A DNA stretch of 26,728 nt from DASZIT01 sp052143315. GTDB lineage: Bacteria; Actinomycetota; Acidimicrobiia; Acidimicrobiales; RAAP-2. Below, piece by piece: positions 7,175 to 15,036 of the stretch. The stretch lies in contig JBKQTE010000072.1 of the NCBI GenBank assembly GCA_052143315.1, positions 1 through 26,728 on the forward strand. Reading direction: 5' to 3'. Position 1 is the first letter of the stretch; every line of letters starts with the position of its first letter. Both the position numbers and the translations under genes were made by a program. The notes beneath the pieces were generated by a model. That model did not search any database, had not been told where the DNA came from, and was given only the letters and a program-made list of their open reading frames with translations.

Positions 7175-8001
7175 TGGATCGGCTCGTTGCCGGCGAAGGT
7201 CGTGCGGTGCATGTCCCGGGGGGAGCCCGGATCGTAGGGCAGGGCGCGGTGGAGGACGCCGCGGTTGTCCCAGACCACCACGTCGCCGACCTGCCACTCG
7301 TGGCGGTAGACCCGCTCGGTGGTGGTGGCCCGGGCGAGGAGGTCGTCGAGGAGGGCCCGGCTCTCCTCGGGGTCCATGCCGACGACGTAGTCGGCGGTGG
7401 CGCCGAGCACCAACGATTTCCGGCCCGAGCGGTGGGTCCACACGAGCGGGTGCTCCTTCGCCGGGCGCTGGCGCATCATCTCGAGGACCTCCGGGGAGGG
7501 ATTCGGATTCTGCAGGCGCTGGGACGCCTCCATGGTGTGGACCACCCGGATCGACTCGCAGCGCGCCTTCTCTTCGTCGGACAGGTCATCGTAGGCCTGG
7601 TACGAGCTGGCGAACTCGGTCTCGCCACCCGAGTCGGCCACGGCGTGGGCGCTCAACATGGTGGCCATGATGGGGACGTCGTCGGTGCACCCGTCGATAT
7701 GCCAGTCGAAGGTGCCCTTCAGGTACGCCGCCGCCGGGTTCTTGTCCGGGTTCAGCGTCACCAGGAAGATCTCGGGGTTCTCCCCCCGGCCCAGCTTCTC
7801 CACCGTGCCGAGCTTGCGACTGAACGCCACCTGGGCCTCGTCGTCGAGGTGCAGGCCGCGGAAGATGAGCGCACCGTGCGCCTCGAGGGCCTCGAGCGTC
7901 GCCTCCGGCAGGGCGACGTCGTGCATCAACTGGTCCCGGTCGACGCCCTCCACCAGTGCGCCCACCGTCGATGTCAGCTTCTCGGTCTTGAGCACGGTCA
8001 C
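7171..8001 (-). CDS. TauD/TfdA-family Fe(II)/2-oxoglutarate-dependent dioxygenase
   Basis: This 276-residue protein carries the complete non-heme iron site: H101-x-D103 in DWHIDG and H251 in GVLHRALPYD, with R266 (MHRTTF) for the 2-oxoglutarate carboxylate. The N-terminal ALIFRGLHLDDEAQVAFSRKLG is typical of TauD/TfdA enzymes. Family reactions hydroxylate next to a sulfonate, ether, amine or carboxylate and often cleave the substrate; the substrate here is not readable. The start is GTG at 8001, after a GAAGGGGGA site. A strong promoter (TTCACA, 17-base spacer, TATCAT) lies just upstream, so TauD, SDR and CMD may form their own transcript apart from the Rieske genes. The stop overlaps the SDR start. 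Confidence 0.93.
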   Translation of the reverse strand: MTVLKTEKLTSTVGALVEGVDRDQLMHDVALPEATLEALEAHGALIFRGLHLDDEAQVAFSRKLGTVEKLGRGENPEIFLVTLNPDKNPAAAYLKGTFDWHIDGCTDDVPIMATMLSAHAVADSGGETEFASSYQAYDDLSDEEKARCESIRVVHTMEASQRLQNPNPSPEVLEMMRQRPAKEHPLVWTHRSGRKSLVLGATADYVVGMDPEESRALLDDLLARATTTERVYRHEWQVGDVVVWDNRGVLHRALPYDPGSPRDMHRTTFAGNEPIQ

Positions 8002-8035
8002 GCGTGATCCCCCTTCGTCTCCAGGTCTGTTGCCG

Positions 8036-8064
8036 ATGATACGGATACTCTACTTAGATGTGAA
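8036..8064 (-). promoter_or_regulatory. Promoter of the TauD-SDR-CMD operon
   Basis: On the minus strand, TTCACA (8064-8059) is followed by a 17-base spacer and TATCAT (8041-8036). Both boxes match the sigma-70-type consensus at five of six positions. The expected transcript start near 8029 leaves a leader of roughly 28 bases before the GTG start of the TauD gene. The spacer carries a short direct repeat (GTATC, CGTATC). It is the best promoter match in the window, and it has no TGTACCG palindrome. Confidence 0.6.
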
Positions 8065-8103
8065 CGCCGTTTCCGCCCCAGGGCAGGAGGCCCACAGGCG
8101 ACG

Positions 8104-8493
8104 TCAGTCGATGAACTCCGCCGTCCGACGGTGGAACCGCCACGTCCCCTCGGCGTGGTGGAGGACGTCGTGGTACCGGCCGACGAGCTGCACCGCCCAG
8201 CCGTCCCTGCCCTTCAGGAGGAAGAGGACGTCGCTGCTGGCCCGGGCCTCCTCCTCGCACCAGTCGGTGACGTGGGTGTTGACGACGACGTGGCGCTGGG
8301 GCCGCTTCGGCGTCCACTGGGCGAACGCCCGGCGGAGGGCGTCGTGGCCCTCGTGGGTCCCGAGGCCCGGGATCTCACAGGCGCCGTCCGAGCAGAAGGT
8401 GGCGACGACGTCGTCGGTCCGACCGTCGTCCAACGCCTGAGCGTAGGCGGCCAGGGTGGCCCGGATGCCCTCTGCGGCATCGGCGTAGTTCAT
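8104..8493 (-). CDS. SnoaL/NTF2-like protein, probable small partner of the Rieske oxygenase
   Basis: This 129-residue protein has the NTF2-like cone fold pattern: IRATLAAYAQALDDGRTDDVVATFCSDGACEIPG, then a strand-rich half ending YHDVLHHAEGTWRFHRRTAEFID. SnoaL-like and aromatic-dioxygenase beta subunits share this fold. It lies 33 bases after the Rieske alpha gene on the same strand, which fits either a beta subunit or a separate isomerase/dehydratase-like enzyme; it is shorter than classical beta subunits (about 160-180 residues). The ATG at 8493 has a GGAGACGAGG site upstream. Fold call is good; function is inferred from position. Confidence 0.83.
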   Translation of the reverse strand: MNYADAAEGIRATLAAYAQALDDGRTDDVVATFCSDGACEIPGLGTHEGHDALRRAFAQWTPKRPQRHVVVNTHVTDWCEEEARASSDVLFLLKGRDGWAVQLVGRYHDVLHHAEGTWRFHRRTAEFID

Positions 8494-8526
8494 CGTCGGC
8501 CTCGTCTCCGGTGTCGGTGGTCGCGC

Positions 8527-9891
8527 TCAGAGGCCGAGGTCGACGACCGGCCGCTCGAGCGGGTTGAGGTTGATCTGGTGCAGGGCCGGGAGCAGCTGCT
8601 CGTACGGAAGGCCGGCGAGGAAGCCGTCGACAGTCCGCTCGAAGTTGGCGACACCGCCCTCGATCCCCTCGGAGAGGCGCATGTACTCGAAGCTCCTGGC
8701 GTGGAGGCCCCGCTGCTGGCGGGGGAGGTTCGAGAAGTCCTGGATGGGGATCGGGGGCACTCGCGGGTCGTCGTGGTCCCACGGCTCGGGCGGCGTGGGC
8801 CTCTCCCCCGTGCGCCCCTCCGGGAACCGGGTGAGCGACCAGATCTCCATCAGCGTCTCCTCCGGTCCCAGCGGGCGGAACCGGTATGACGAGGCGCTGG
8901 AGTACATCGGCAGCACGTAGAAGTGCGGGAAGCAGTAGCCCATGGGCTCGTTCAGTCCGGCCTCCTCGAGTTCGTTGAGGTCGGGGATGTCGCAACCTCG
9001 CTGGCGGTGCCAGTCCACGACGGCGTCGTTGAGCGTGCGCTGCCAGGTCGCCAGGGCCAGGACTGGGTCCGCCGGGAGCTCGATGTCGCGCAGGCCCTCG
9101 GCGATGGCCACGTCGTTGGCGTGGACCATGCCGGCCATGCCGTCGCTCATCGTGTGCAGGTAGTGGATCTCCGACTCGACGAAGGTCCGCGGGTCGAACG
9201 CGGTCGGGTCGCGCGGCGGGTACCTCCCCGGGATGACCAGCTGCGGGTGCGTCTCGACAACGTGGTACTGCTCGAGGAACGCCTCCTCGGCCAGCTTCCA
9301 GTTGACGGGGAGGCGGAACGAGTACCACCACTCGGCCCTCAGCGACTCCATCTTCCAGGCGTCGAGGGTGGTGGCGAACGGCTCGATGCACTGCCGGAGC
9401 GGCGGCGCGCCGTCGTCGAGGTTGATCCACGCGCACCCTCCCCACACCTCGCAGCGCACCGGGGTCAGATCGAGGTCGCCGGGCCGCAGGTTGTGCTCGG
9501 CGAAGGTCCGGGCCTTGGAAACGAAGGTGTTGGTGCCGTCCGGGGCGTAGCACCAGCCGTGGAAGGGGCACACGAAGCCGTTCTCGCAGGTCCCGCGGCC
9601 CTCGGCCACCCGCACGCCGCGGTGCCGACAGGCGTTCTGCAGCGCCCGCGCCCCTCCGTCCTCGGTGCGGACCACGAGGATCGACTGGTCGAGGATCTGG
9701 TACTCGGTGAAGTCGTCGGGCTGCGGGATCTCCTCGAGCCGGCACGCCATCTGCCAGGTGCGGGACCAGAGGAGGTCGACCTCCAGCTGGAAGAAGCCCG
9801 GATCGTAGTAGCGCTCCTTGGGGATCCGGTCCGGGAGCTCCACTGCGAACGGCACGGGATTCGCCGACCGCTTCTGATCCGTGATCGCCAT
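8527..9891 (-). CDS. Rieske non-heme iron oxygenase, alpha (large) subunit
   Basis: This 454-residue protein has the Rieske cluster ligands C88-x-H90 (NACRHRG) and C108-x2-H111 (VCPFHGW), then the catalytic iron segment NWKLAEEAFLEQYHVVETHP with H210 and H215. Such enzymes dihydroxylate or monohydroxylate aromatic or alicyclic rings, or demethylate. The segment where the third iron ligand Asp usually lies (family form E-D-A-N...ER) reads GGVANFERTVDG, so that Asp may be absent; see findings. No ferredoxin or reductase gene is in the window, so electrons must come from elsewhere. The ATG at 9891 has a GGGGAAG site. The promoter region is shared with the divergent BVMO and contains a TGTACCG-type operator (9930-9945). 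Confidence 0.92.
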   Translation of the reverse strand: MAITDQKRSANPVPFAVELPDRIPKERYYDPGFFQLEVDLLWSRTWQMACRLEEIPQPDDFTEYQILDQSILVVRTEDGGARALQNACRHRGVRVAEGRGTCENGFVCPFHGWCYAPDGTNTFVSKARTFAEHNLRPGDLDLTPVRCEVWGGCAWINLDDGAPPLRQCIEPFATTLDAWKMESLRAEWWYSFRLPVNWKLAEEAFLEQYHVVETHPQLVIPGRYPPRDPTAFDPRTFVESEIHYLHTMSDGMAGMVHANDVAIAEGLRDIELPADPVLALATWQRTLNDAVVDWHRQRGCDIPDLNELEEAGLNEPMGYCFPHFYVLPMYSSASSYRFRPLGPEETLMEIWSLTRFPEGRTGERPTPPEPWDHDDPRVPPIPIQDFSNLPRQQRGLHARSFEYMRLSEGIEGGVANFERTVDGFLAGLPYEQLLPALHQINLNPLERPVVDLGL

Positions 9892-9929
9892 CTCGAAGCT
9901 TCCCCTTCCCGTACGTACCGCGCCGTATA

Positions 9930-9945
9930 CTAACCGGTCGGTACA
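9930..9945. promoter_or_regulatory. TetR-type operator A (Rieske / BVMO divergent promoter)
   Basis: CTAACCG-GT-CGGTACA. The right half-site CGGTACA is perfect; the left keeps ACCG. It lies between the divergent Rieske (start 9891) and BVMO (start 10017) genes, next to the -10-like sequences TAGTAT (minus strand) and TACAGA (plus strand). It is one of four matching boxes in the window, at 9930, 12758, 15834 and 19050. Confidence 0.65.
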
Positions 9946-10016
9946 GACCCGAGATTGCGCTCGTGGCGGTGCCGAAGTCTCCGAGGAAACAGTGACTGGA
10001 CGGACGCGGACCCACT

Positions 10017-11672
10017 ATGACCCACCCCGAACCCACGCCTGACCACGACCCGGGCCCGCTCGATGCGGACGTCCTGATCGTCGGTGCCGGCGTGACCGGC
10101 ATCTACCAGCTGCACCTGGCCCGTGAGGCCGGCTTCTCCGCCCTGGTGCTCGAAGCCGGGGGCGGCGTGGGCGGGACCTGGTACTGGAACCGCTATCCCG
10201 GGTGCCGGTTCGACTCGGAGAGCTACACCTACGCCTACCTGTTCTCGAAGGAGCTCTTCGCCGAGTGGGAGTGGAAGGAGCAGTTCGCCGAGCAGCCCGA
10301 GACCGAGCGCTACCTCAACCACGTGGTCGACCGGTTCGACCTCCGCCGCCACATGCGCTTCGACACCCGGGTCACGTCGGCCACCTACGACGAGCCGTCG
10401 GGCACATGGGTGGTGGTGGCCGACGACGGCTCCGAATTCAGGTCGCGATACTTGGTGGCCGCCACCGGCGTGCTCTCGGTGCCGTTCTACCCGGACGTTC
10501 CGGGCCGCGAGGACTTCCGCGGCAAGTCGTACCACACGGGGTTGTGGCCGCTGTCCCCGGTCGACTTCGCCGGCAAGCGGGTCGCCGTGATCGGCACCGG
10601 CTCGAGCGGCGTGCAGATCGCCCCCGTGATCGTCGACGAGGTCACCTCGTTGACGGTGTACCAGCGCACCGCCGGCTGGTGCACTCCATTGAACAACACC
10701 CCCATCACGCCCGAGGAGCAGGAGCAGCTCCGTGCCGGCTTCGAGGTGATGCGCGAGGTGCTGAACACCTCCGTGGCCGGGTTCCTCCACCCGTCCAACG
10801 AGCGCTCCGCCTTCGACGACTCGGCCGAGGAACGCCAGGCCTTCTTCGAGACGATGTGGCGGAGCCCGGGCTTCTCGAAGCTGTCCAGCAACTACGCCGA
10901 CGTGCTTTTCGACGAGGCGGCCAACGCTGAGTGGTGCGAGTTCATCACCCGGAAGATCCGCAGTATGGTCGAGGATCCCGCGGTGGCGGACAAGCTCATC
11001 CCGAAGGACCACGGCTTCGGCGAGAAGCGGCCCCCGTTCGTGACCGGCTACTACGAGATGTTCAACGACCCGAAGGTCACCCTCGTCGACCTCCGGCAGA
11101 CGCCGATCGTGCGGATCACCGAGCACGGCATCGAGACGACCGAAGGCGAGCGGGAGTTCGACATCATCGTGTGGGCCACCGGGTTCGACTTCGGCACCGG
11201 CGCCCTCCTGCGCATGGGTATCCGCGGGAGGAACGGCCTGGCCCTCGAGGCCCACTGGGCGGACGGCCCGAAGACGTTCCTCGGCGTGCAGACGACCGGT
11301 TTCCCCAACTTCTTCCTCCCCGGCGGCCCGCATGCCGCCGCCGGCAACAATCCGCGCTACAACGGCGATCAGGTCGAGTTCATCACCGATGCGCTCATCT
11401 TCGTCCGGGACCACGGCTTCGATACCATCGAGGTCGGGCCGGAGGCCGAGGCCGCGTGGACGGCCATGGTCGACCGGGGCGCGCAGCACGCCTCCTTCGG
11501 TGAGGCCAGCTACTTCTTCGGCACCAACATCCCCGGCAAGCCGGTGAAGTACCTCCTGAACTCGGGTGGCCGGCCCAAGCTCTTCAAGGAGATCGCCAAG
11601 GTCGTCGACAGCGACTACGCGGCCTTCCGGCTGGGCCGGGCGTCAGACGGTGGCGACCGGCGTGAGGGGTGA
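10017..11672 (+). CDS. Flavin-containing (Baeyer-Villiger-type) monooxygenase
   Basis: This 551-residue class B flavoprotein has the FAD-binding GAGVTG (23-28), the GGTWYWNRYPGCRFDSES segment typical of type I BVMOs, the fingerprint FRGKSYHTGLWP (167-178; FxGxxxHxxxW) and the NADPH-binding GTGSSG (193-198). The C-terminal half has the WATGFDFGTGALLRMGI and LPGGPHAAAGNNPR segments common in cyclohexanone/steroid-type BVMOs. It would insert oxygen next to a ketone, making an ester or lactone, using FAD, NADPH and O2. The ATG at 10017 has only a weak upstream site. It is divergent from the Rieske gene across operator A. Its 3' end overlaps the convergent cyclase-family gene by 30 bases. A lactone product and a neighbouring ring-opening hydrolase would make sense together (inference). 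Confidence 0.93.
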   Translation: MTHPEPTPDHDPGPLDADVLIVGAGVTGIYQLHLAREAGFSALVLEAGGGVGGTWYWNRYPGCRFDSESYTYAYLFSKELFAEWEWKEQFAEQPETERYLNHVVDRFDLRRHMRFDTRVTSATYDEPSGTWVVVADDGSEFRSRYLVAATGVLSVPFYPDVPGREDFRGKSYHTGLWPLSPVDFAGKRVAVIGTGSSGVQIAPVIVDEVTSLTVYQRTAGWCTPLNNTPITPEEQEQLRAGFEVMREVLNTSVAGFLHPSNERSAFDDSAEERQAFFETMWRSPGFSKLSSNYADVLFDEAANAEWCEFITRKIRSMVEDPAVADKLIPKDHGFGEKRPPFVTGYYEMFNDPKVTLVDLRQTPIVRITEHGIETTEGEREFDIIVWATGFDFGTGALLRMGIRGRNGLALEAHWADGPKTFLGVQTTGFPNFFLPGGPHAAAGNNPRYNGDQVEFITDALIFVRDHGFDTIEVGPEAEAAWTAMVDRGAQHASFGEASYFFGTNIPGKPVKYLLNSGGRPKLFKEIAKVVDSDYAAFRLGRASDGGDRREG

Positions 11673-12701
11673 GCCCACGATCCCGGGCATGCGGAGGGGC
11701 GGCGCGGTGAGCAGGAACCGGCTGCGGGCGTGCTCACGCAGCCACGACGCCAGTTCGTGCAAGTACCACATCTCCCCCAGCGGGACACCCAGCTTGAAGA
11801 GACAGAGGTTGTGGATGGGGAGGAACGAGTGCCGGCCCTCCTTGCGGTCCCGGCCGAGCAGCCCCTCGACCGCGTAGTTGTCGGCCGCCAGCGCCGAGAT
11901 CTGCGACTCAGCGATCCACTCGAGCAGCGAGTCGTCCCGGGCGTCGAGGTAGCTGCACAACGTGAAGATCTTGGCGGGGTCCGGGTCACGCTCGTACTCG
12001 AGGATCCGGGTGGCGAACCCGGTGTGGAGCAGGAGCATGTCCCCGGGCTCCACGACGACGTCGTCCTCGGCCATGATCTCCTCGAGCAGGGCCCGGTCCA
12101 CCGCCCGCCAGTCGTCGCCCAGGTGGGCGGCCAGGTCGACGAGGACGCCCCGGCCCTGCACCCCGTGGTACGCCATGTGCTCCAGGCCCAGGTGGCGGGC
12201 GAAGCAGCGGTGGGAGCCGCCGTCCCCCGCCGCGTCGGGCGTCGGTCCGACCAGGTCGATGCCGGCCCGGTACCCGTTGTAGTAGACAGCCTCCTCCACC
12301 CCGTCGCCGTCGGCGTCGAACTCGGCGCCGACGTGGGCGAGCGAGTCCCACTGCGTCGAGTACTGGAGCGACAGGGTGACCACGTCGTCCGCCCACACGT
12401 CGACGTACTTCGGGTCCCCGAAGTCCGCCATCGCGCTCATGTGGATGTTGTAGAAGGTGCCGGCGTTGCCGTCCATGTCCTCGGTCGGGGCGAGGACGGG
12501 TGGGTACCGCCGCTGGTTCAGGGCGTTCCCCCCGGGGTAGTCGAGCGGCAGGCTGAGGCAGAAGCTGATCCCGGCCTCGACCTCGCGGACCCCCTCGAGG
12601 ACCTTGTCGGGAGTCACCAGGTTGATGCGGCCCAGCTCGTCGTCGTCGCCCCAGTCGCCCCAGGTCGAGCCAGGCGGGCGCTGCTTCCACCGCTTCGTCA
12701 T
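11643..12701 (-). CDS. Cyclase-family metal-dependent hydrolase (kynurenine formamidase/isatin hydrolase-like)
   Basis: This 352-residue protein belongs to the cyclase family (Pfam Cyclase), whose members hydrolyse cyclic amides, lactones or formamides using a divalent metal. The start TWGDWGDDDELGRINLVTPDKVLEG and the segments LSLPLDYPGGN and QYSTQWDSLAHVG are characteristic. In the classic HxGTHxDxPxH metal motif this copy reads YSTQWDSLAH, with Q117 in place of a His and D119 and H123 kept; as I recall, the TQWD form defines a subgroup. The ATG at 12701 has AAGGAG about 9 bases upstream. The open frame runs on to 13034 across the operator and the opposite gene, so that extension was rejected. 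It is divergent from the amidohydrolase gene and convergent with the BVMO. Confidence 0.88.
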   Translation of the reverse strand: MTKRWKQRPPGSTWGDWGDDDELGRINLVTPDKVLEGVREVEAGISFCLSLPLDYPGGNALNQRRYPPVLAPTEDMDGNAGTFYNIHMSAMADFGDPKYVDVWADDVVTLSLQYSTQWDSLAHVGAEFDADGDGVEEAVYYNGYRAGIDLVGPTPDAAGDGGSHRCFARHLGLEHMAYHGVQGRGVLVDLAAHLGDDWRAVDRALLEEIMAEDDVVVEPGDMLLLHTGFATRILEYERDPDPAKIFTLCSYLDARDDSLLEWIAESQISALAADNYAVEGLLGRDRKEGRHSFLPIHNLCLFKLGVPLGEMWYLHELASWLREHARSRFLLTAPPLRMPGIVGSPLTPVATV

Positions 12702-12751
12702 CGCTCCTGCTCCTTCCGGGCGTTTCGGTCCGCCCCGACCATCGGCACGCG

Positions 12752-12781
12752 TTGCACTGTACCGACCGGTTGGATTAGGTT
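12752..12781 (+). promoter_or_regulatory. Promoter of the amidohydrolase-SDR operon with operator in the spacer
   Basis: TTGCAC (12752-12757), an 18-base spacer and TAGGTT (12776-12781) fit a sigma-70-type promoter. Operator B fills nearly the whole spacer, the classic position for repression by a TetR-family protein. The arrangement closely matches that at 15828-15856, where the same palindrome is followed within 1-2 bases by TAGGAT. Confidence 0.55.
12758..12773. promoter_or_regulatory. TetR-type operator B (cyclase / amidohydrolase divergent promoter)
   Basis: TGTACCG-AC-CGGTTGG. The left half-site TGTACCG is perfect and the right keeps CGGT. Read on the minus strand the box contains CGGTCGGTACA, as in operators A and D. 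Confidence 0.65.
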
Positions 12782-12864
12782 GCGAAACGCGGTTCGCGTC
12801 CACCGCGAAGCCGCCTTCCGAGTCCGACGGACGTTCCCGGGCCCGGAGCAAGGAGGTCAGACTC

Positions 12865-14109
12865 ATGTCGCACAACGAACTGGTGGTGTCCGCCGACGGG
12901 CACGTGCTCGAACCCACCGACCTGTTCCGCACCCGCCTGCCCAAGCACCTGCGGGAGCGGGGGGTCTGGGAGGAGGACTTCGAGATCGAGCCGCTCGTCG
13001 AGGGTGGCGCCCGGATCTTCCGGCGCCTGCACACGCCCGGGTACGAGGGCTGGACGATCTCCCGCTACCGCCAGACGGGCGGCCGCATGCCCGAGGGCGA
13101 TCCCGAGATCATCCTCGACGACATGAAGCTCGACGGGGTCGACATCCAGGTGATGCACCCGAACCTGTCGCTGTTCGGGCTCTACTCGGACGACCACGAG
13201 CTCTCGATGGCCCATGCCCGCGTGTACAACGACTACATCGCCGAGCGGTTCACGCCGTACTTCTCGCAGATCGTCCCGACCGCCCCCGTCCCGCTGACCG
13301 ACATCGACGACGCTGTGGCCGAGATCGAGCGGGTCGCCGCCGCCGGCTTCCGCGCCATCCTGCTCCCGGCCATCCCGCCGAAGCCCTACTACTCCCGGGA
13401 CTTCGACCCGGTGTGGGAGGCCGCGGTGGCCAACGGCGTGCAGATCTTCATCCACACCCAGACGGGGGGCGTCAAGGTCAACGACCCGGCGTCGACGACC
13501 CTGAAGGTCGTCATGGAGTCGGCGGCGCAGGTCAACCAGCCGATGACCGAGAAGTCGGCGTCAAAGCGGATGATCACCCAGTGCATCTACTCCACGATGG
13601 TCCCGCAGCAGATCATGTGCGAGCTGATCGGCGGCGGTGTCGCCGAGCGCTACCCCGAGCTCCACTTCTCCCTGATCGAATTCAACGCCAACTGGCTGGC
13701 CTCCCTAGTCGGCGCCATGGACAAGTGCTGGGTCACCGGGATCGGCCAGGACGCCGACTGGTGGCTCGGGTACTGGGACGACGAACGTCCCGCCGACGAC
13801 CAGCCCTCCATGGCCCAGCTGTTCCGGCTCAACGAGAAGTGGCCCTACTCGCTGAAGCCCAGCGAGTACGTGAAGCGCCAGTTCCACATCTCGTTCCAGG
13901 ACGACCCGGTGGCCATCGCCTGCCGGCACATCACCGGGCTGTCGACCATCGTGTGGGGCAACGACTACCCGCACGCCGAAGGCACCTTCCGCGGCAGCCG
14001 GGAGCTCATCGCCACCCAGCTCGGCGGCATCCCCGCCGACGAGCGGGCCGCCATCGTCGGCGGCACCCTGGCCGGTCTCCTCGGGATGCAGGCTCCGGTG
14101 CCGGCCTGA
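12865..14109 (+). CDS. Amidohydrolase family 2 (ACMSD-like) metal-dependent hydrolase/decarboxylase
   Basis: This 414-residue protein shows the amidohydrolase-2 pattern: SADGHVLEPTDLF near the N-terminus (D11, H13), GVDIQVMHPNLSLF, the strand His in QIFIHTQTG, and the C-terminal WGNDYPHAEGTF with the metal-binding Asp. Members decarboxylate or hydrolyse aromatic acids and ring-fission products (ACMSD, gamma-resorcylate decarboxylase types). The exact reaction cannot be read. The ATG at 12865 has AGGAGG 8 bases upstream; upstream in-frame codons were rejected because they cross the promoter and operator. The next gene, an SDR, begins within the stop codon (CTGA overlap), so the two are probably coupled. 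Confidence 0.9.
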   Translation: MSHNELVVSADGHVLEPTDLFRTRLPKHLRERGVWEEDFEIEPLVEGGARIFRRLHTPGYEGWTISRYRQTGGRMPEGDPEIILDDMKLDGVDIQVMHPNLSLFGLYSDDHELSMAHARVYNDYIAERFTPYFSQIVPTAPVPLTDIDDAVAEIERVAAAGFRAILLPAIPPKPYYSRDFDPVWEAAVANGVQIFIHTQTGGVKVNDPASTTLKVVMESAAQVNQPMTEKSASKRMITQCIYSTMVPQQIMCELIGGGVAERYPELHFSLIEFNANWLASLVGAMDKCWVTGIGQDADWWLGYWDDERPADDQPSMAQLFRLNEKWPYSLKPSEYVKRQFHISFQDDPVAIACRHITGLSTIVWGNDYPHAEGTFRGSRELIATQLGGIPADERAAIVGGTLAGLLGMQAPVPA

Positions 14110-15020
14110 GCCAGCTCGACTTCAACGGACGCGTCGCCGTCGTCACCGGGGCGGGGCGCGGCATCGGGCTGGCCTATGCGCGCCTGCTCGCCGAGCGCGG
14201 GGCCCGTGTGGTCGTCAACGACCTCGGCGGGTCGATCGACGGTGTCGGGGCCGACGACGCACCGGCATCGGCCGCGGTGGCCGGCATCGTCGAGGCGGGC
14301 GGCGCGGCCGTCGCCGACACCCACGACGTGGCGTCGGTCGCCGGGGCGGAGGCGCTCGTCGGCACGGCGGTCGACCGGTTCGGCCGGATCGACATTGTCA
14401 TCAACAACGCCGGCGTCATCCGTTGGGCCGGCCCTCCTGACGTCGACGCCGACAACCTGGCCCTGCACCTGGCGGTCCACGTGGGCGGATCGTTCAACAC
14501 CGCACGCGCCGCCTGGTCCCACATGGTCGACCAGGGCTACGGCCGCATCGTCATGACGACCTCCACCGGGATGCTGGGCCTCCCCAGCAACACCTCGTAC
14601 GCCACCGCCAAGGGCGGGGTCGTCGGGCTGACCCGCAGCCTGGCGACGGCAGGTGCAGCCCACGGGATCAAGGTCAACATGATCGCGCCGGGGGCGATGA
14701 CGCGGATGGCCGGGCCCGGATCCGACGACCCCCGGATGGCGCCCGGCCTCGTCGCCCCGATGGCCGTATACCTCGCCCACGAGAGCTGCCCGGTGAGCGG
14801 CGAGCTCTACACGGCGGGGTTCGGACGGTTCGCCCGACTGTTCATCGCCTCCACCCAGGGGTACGTCCACCCCGGGCCGGAGCCGACGATCGAGGACGTG
14901 GCCGGTCACTGGGGGAGCATCAACGACGAGGCGGGCTACTTCGTCCCCGCCGACCTCATGGACTGGTCGGCCGCCTTCATGGCCCACCTGCGCGAGGACG
15001 GCCCGTCCCCCGCTCCGTGA
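14106..15020 (+). CDS. Short-chain dehydrogenase, MFE-2/hydroxyacyl-CoA-dehydrogenase-like, apparent CTG start
   Basis: This protein of about 304 residues has a classical Rossmann motif TGAGRGIG, then VVVNDLGGSIDG, which is characteristic of the dehydrogenase part of multifunctional enzyme type 2 ((3R)-hydroxyacyl-CoA dehydrogenases). It continues with INNAG, TSTGMLGLPSNTSYATAKGG (catalytic YxxxK) and VNMIAPGAMTRM. The natural N-terminus is LSQLDFNGRVAVVTG. No ATG, GTG or TTG lies in frame before the glycine motif; the only placed codon is CTG at 14106-14108, which overlaps the amidohydrolase stop as CTGA, mirroring the ATGA/GTGA overlaps elsewhere. A likely role is oxidation of a 3-hydroxyacyl-CoA or a ring alcohol. 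The C-terminal part (residues 240-304) extends beyond a standard SDR, as in MFE-2-like proteins. Confidence 0.88.
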   Translation: MSQLDFNGRVAVVTGAGRGIGLAYARLLAERGARVVVNDLGGSIDGVGADDAPASAAVAGIVEAGGAAVADTHDVASVAGAEALVGTAVDRFGRIDIVINNAGVIRWAGPPDVDADNLALHLAVHVGGSFNTARAAWSHMVDQGYGRIVMTTSTGMLGLPSNTSYATAKGGVVGLTRSLATAGAAHGIKVNMIAPGAMTRMAGPGSDDPRMAPGLVAPMAVYLAHESCPVSGELYTAGFGRFARLFIASTQGYVHPGPEPTIEDVAGHWGSINDEAGYFVPADLMDWSAAFMAHLREDGPSPAP

Positions 15021-15036
15021 CGGCGCAACGGCGCCG
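15021..15036. terminator. Hairpin filling the gap between convergent genes
   Basis: CGGCGC-AACG-GCGCCG: a perfect 6-base stem with a 4-base loop that occupies exactly the 16 bases between the SDR stop (15018-15020) and the stop of the aldolase-like gene (15037-15039). No T tract follows. It is a likely bidirectional terminator or RNA 3'-end stabiliser. Confidence 0.6.

Larger units (their letters stand above)
12702..12864. other. Divergent promoter region cyclase / amidohydrolase
   Basis: This 163-base gap holds operator B at 12758-12773 and a recognisable rightward promoter around it. On the minus strand TACAGT (12761-12756) is a possible -10 box for the cyclase-family gene, overlapping the same operator, so a single bound repressor could block both directions. 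Confidence 0.5.

Noticed and set aside
9955..10020. TTG-started leader ORF ending in ATGA at the BVMO start
   Set aside because: No ribosome-binding site and a rare start codon; too weak to group with the three better leader ORFs.
9930..11489. 519-codon open frame on the minus strand opposite the BVMO gene
   Set aside because: No recognisable motifs; the BVMO fingerprint is on the other strand.
11730..14105. Long in-frame extension upstream of the MFE-2-like SDR
   Set aside because: It runs antisense to the cyclase gene and out of frame through the amidohydrolase gene; only the part after 14106 has SDR features.
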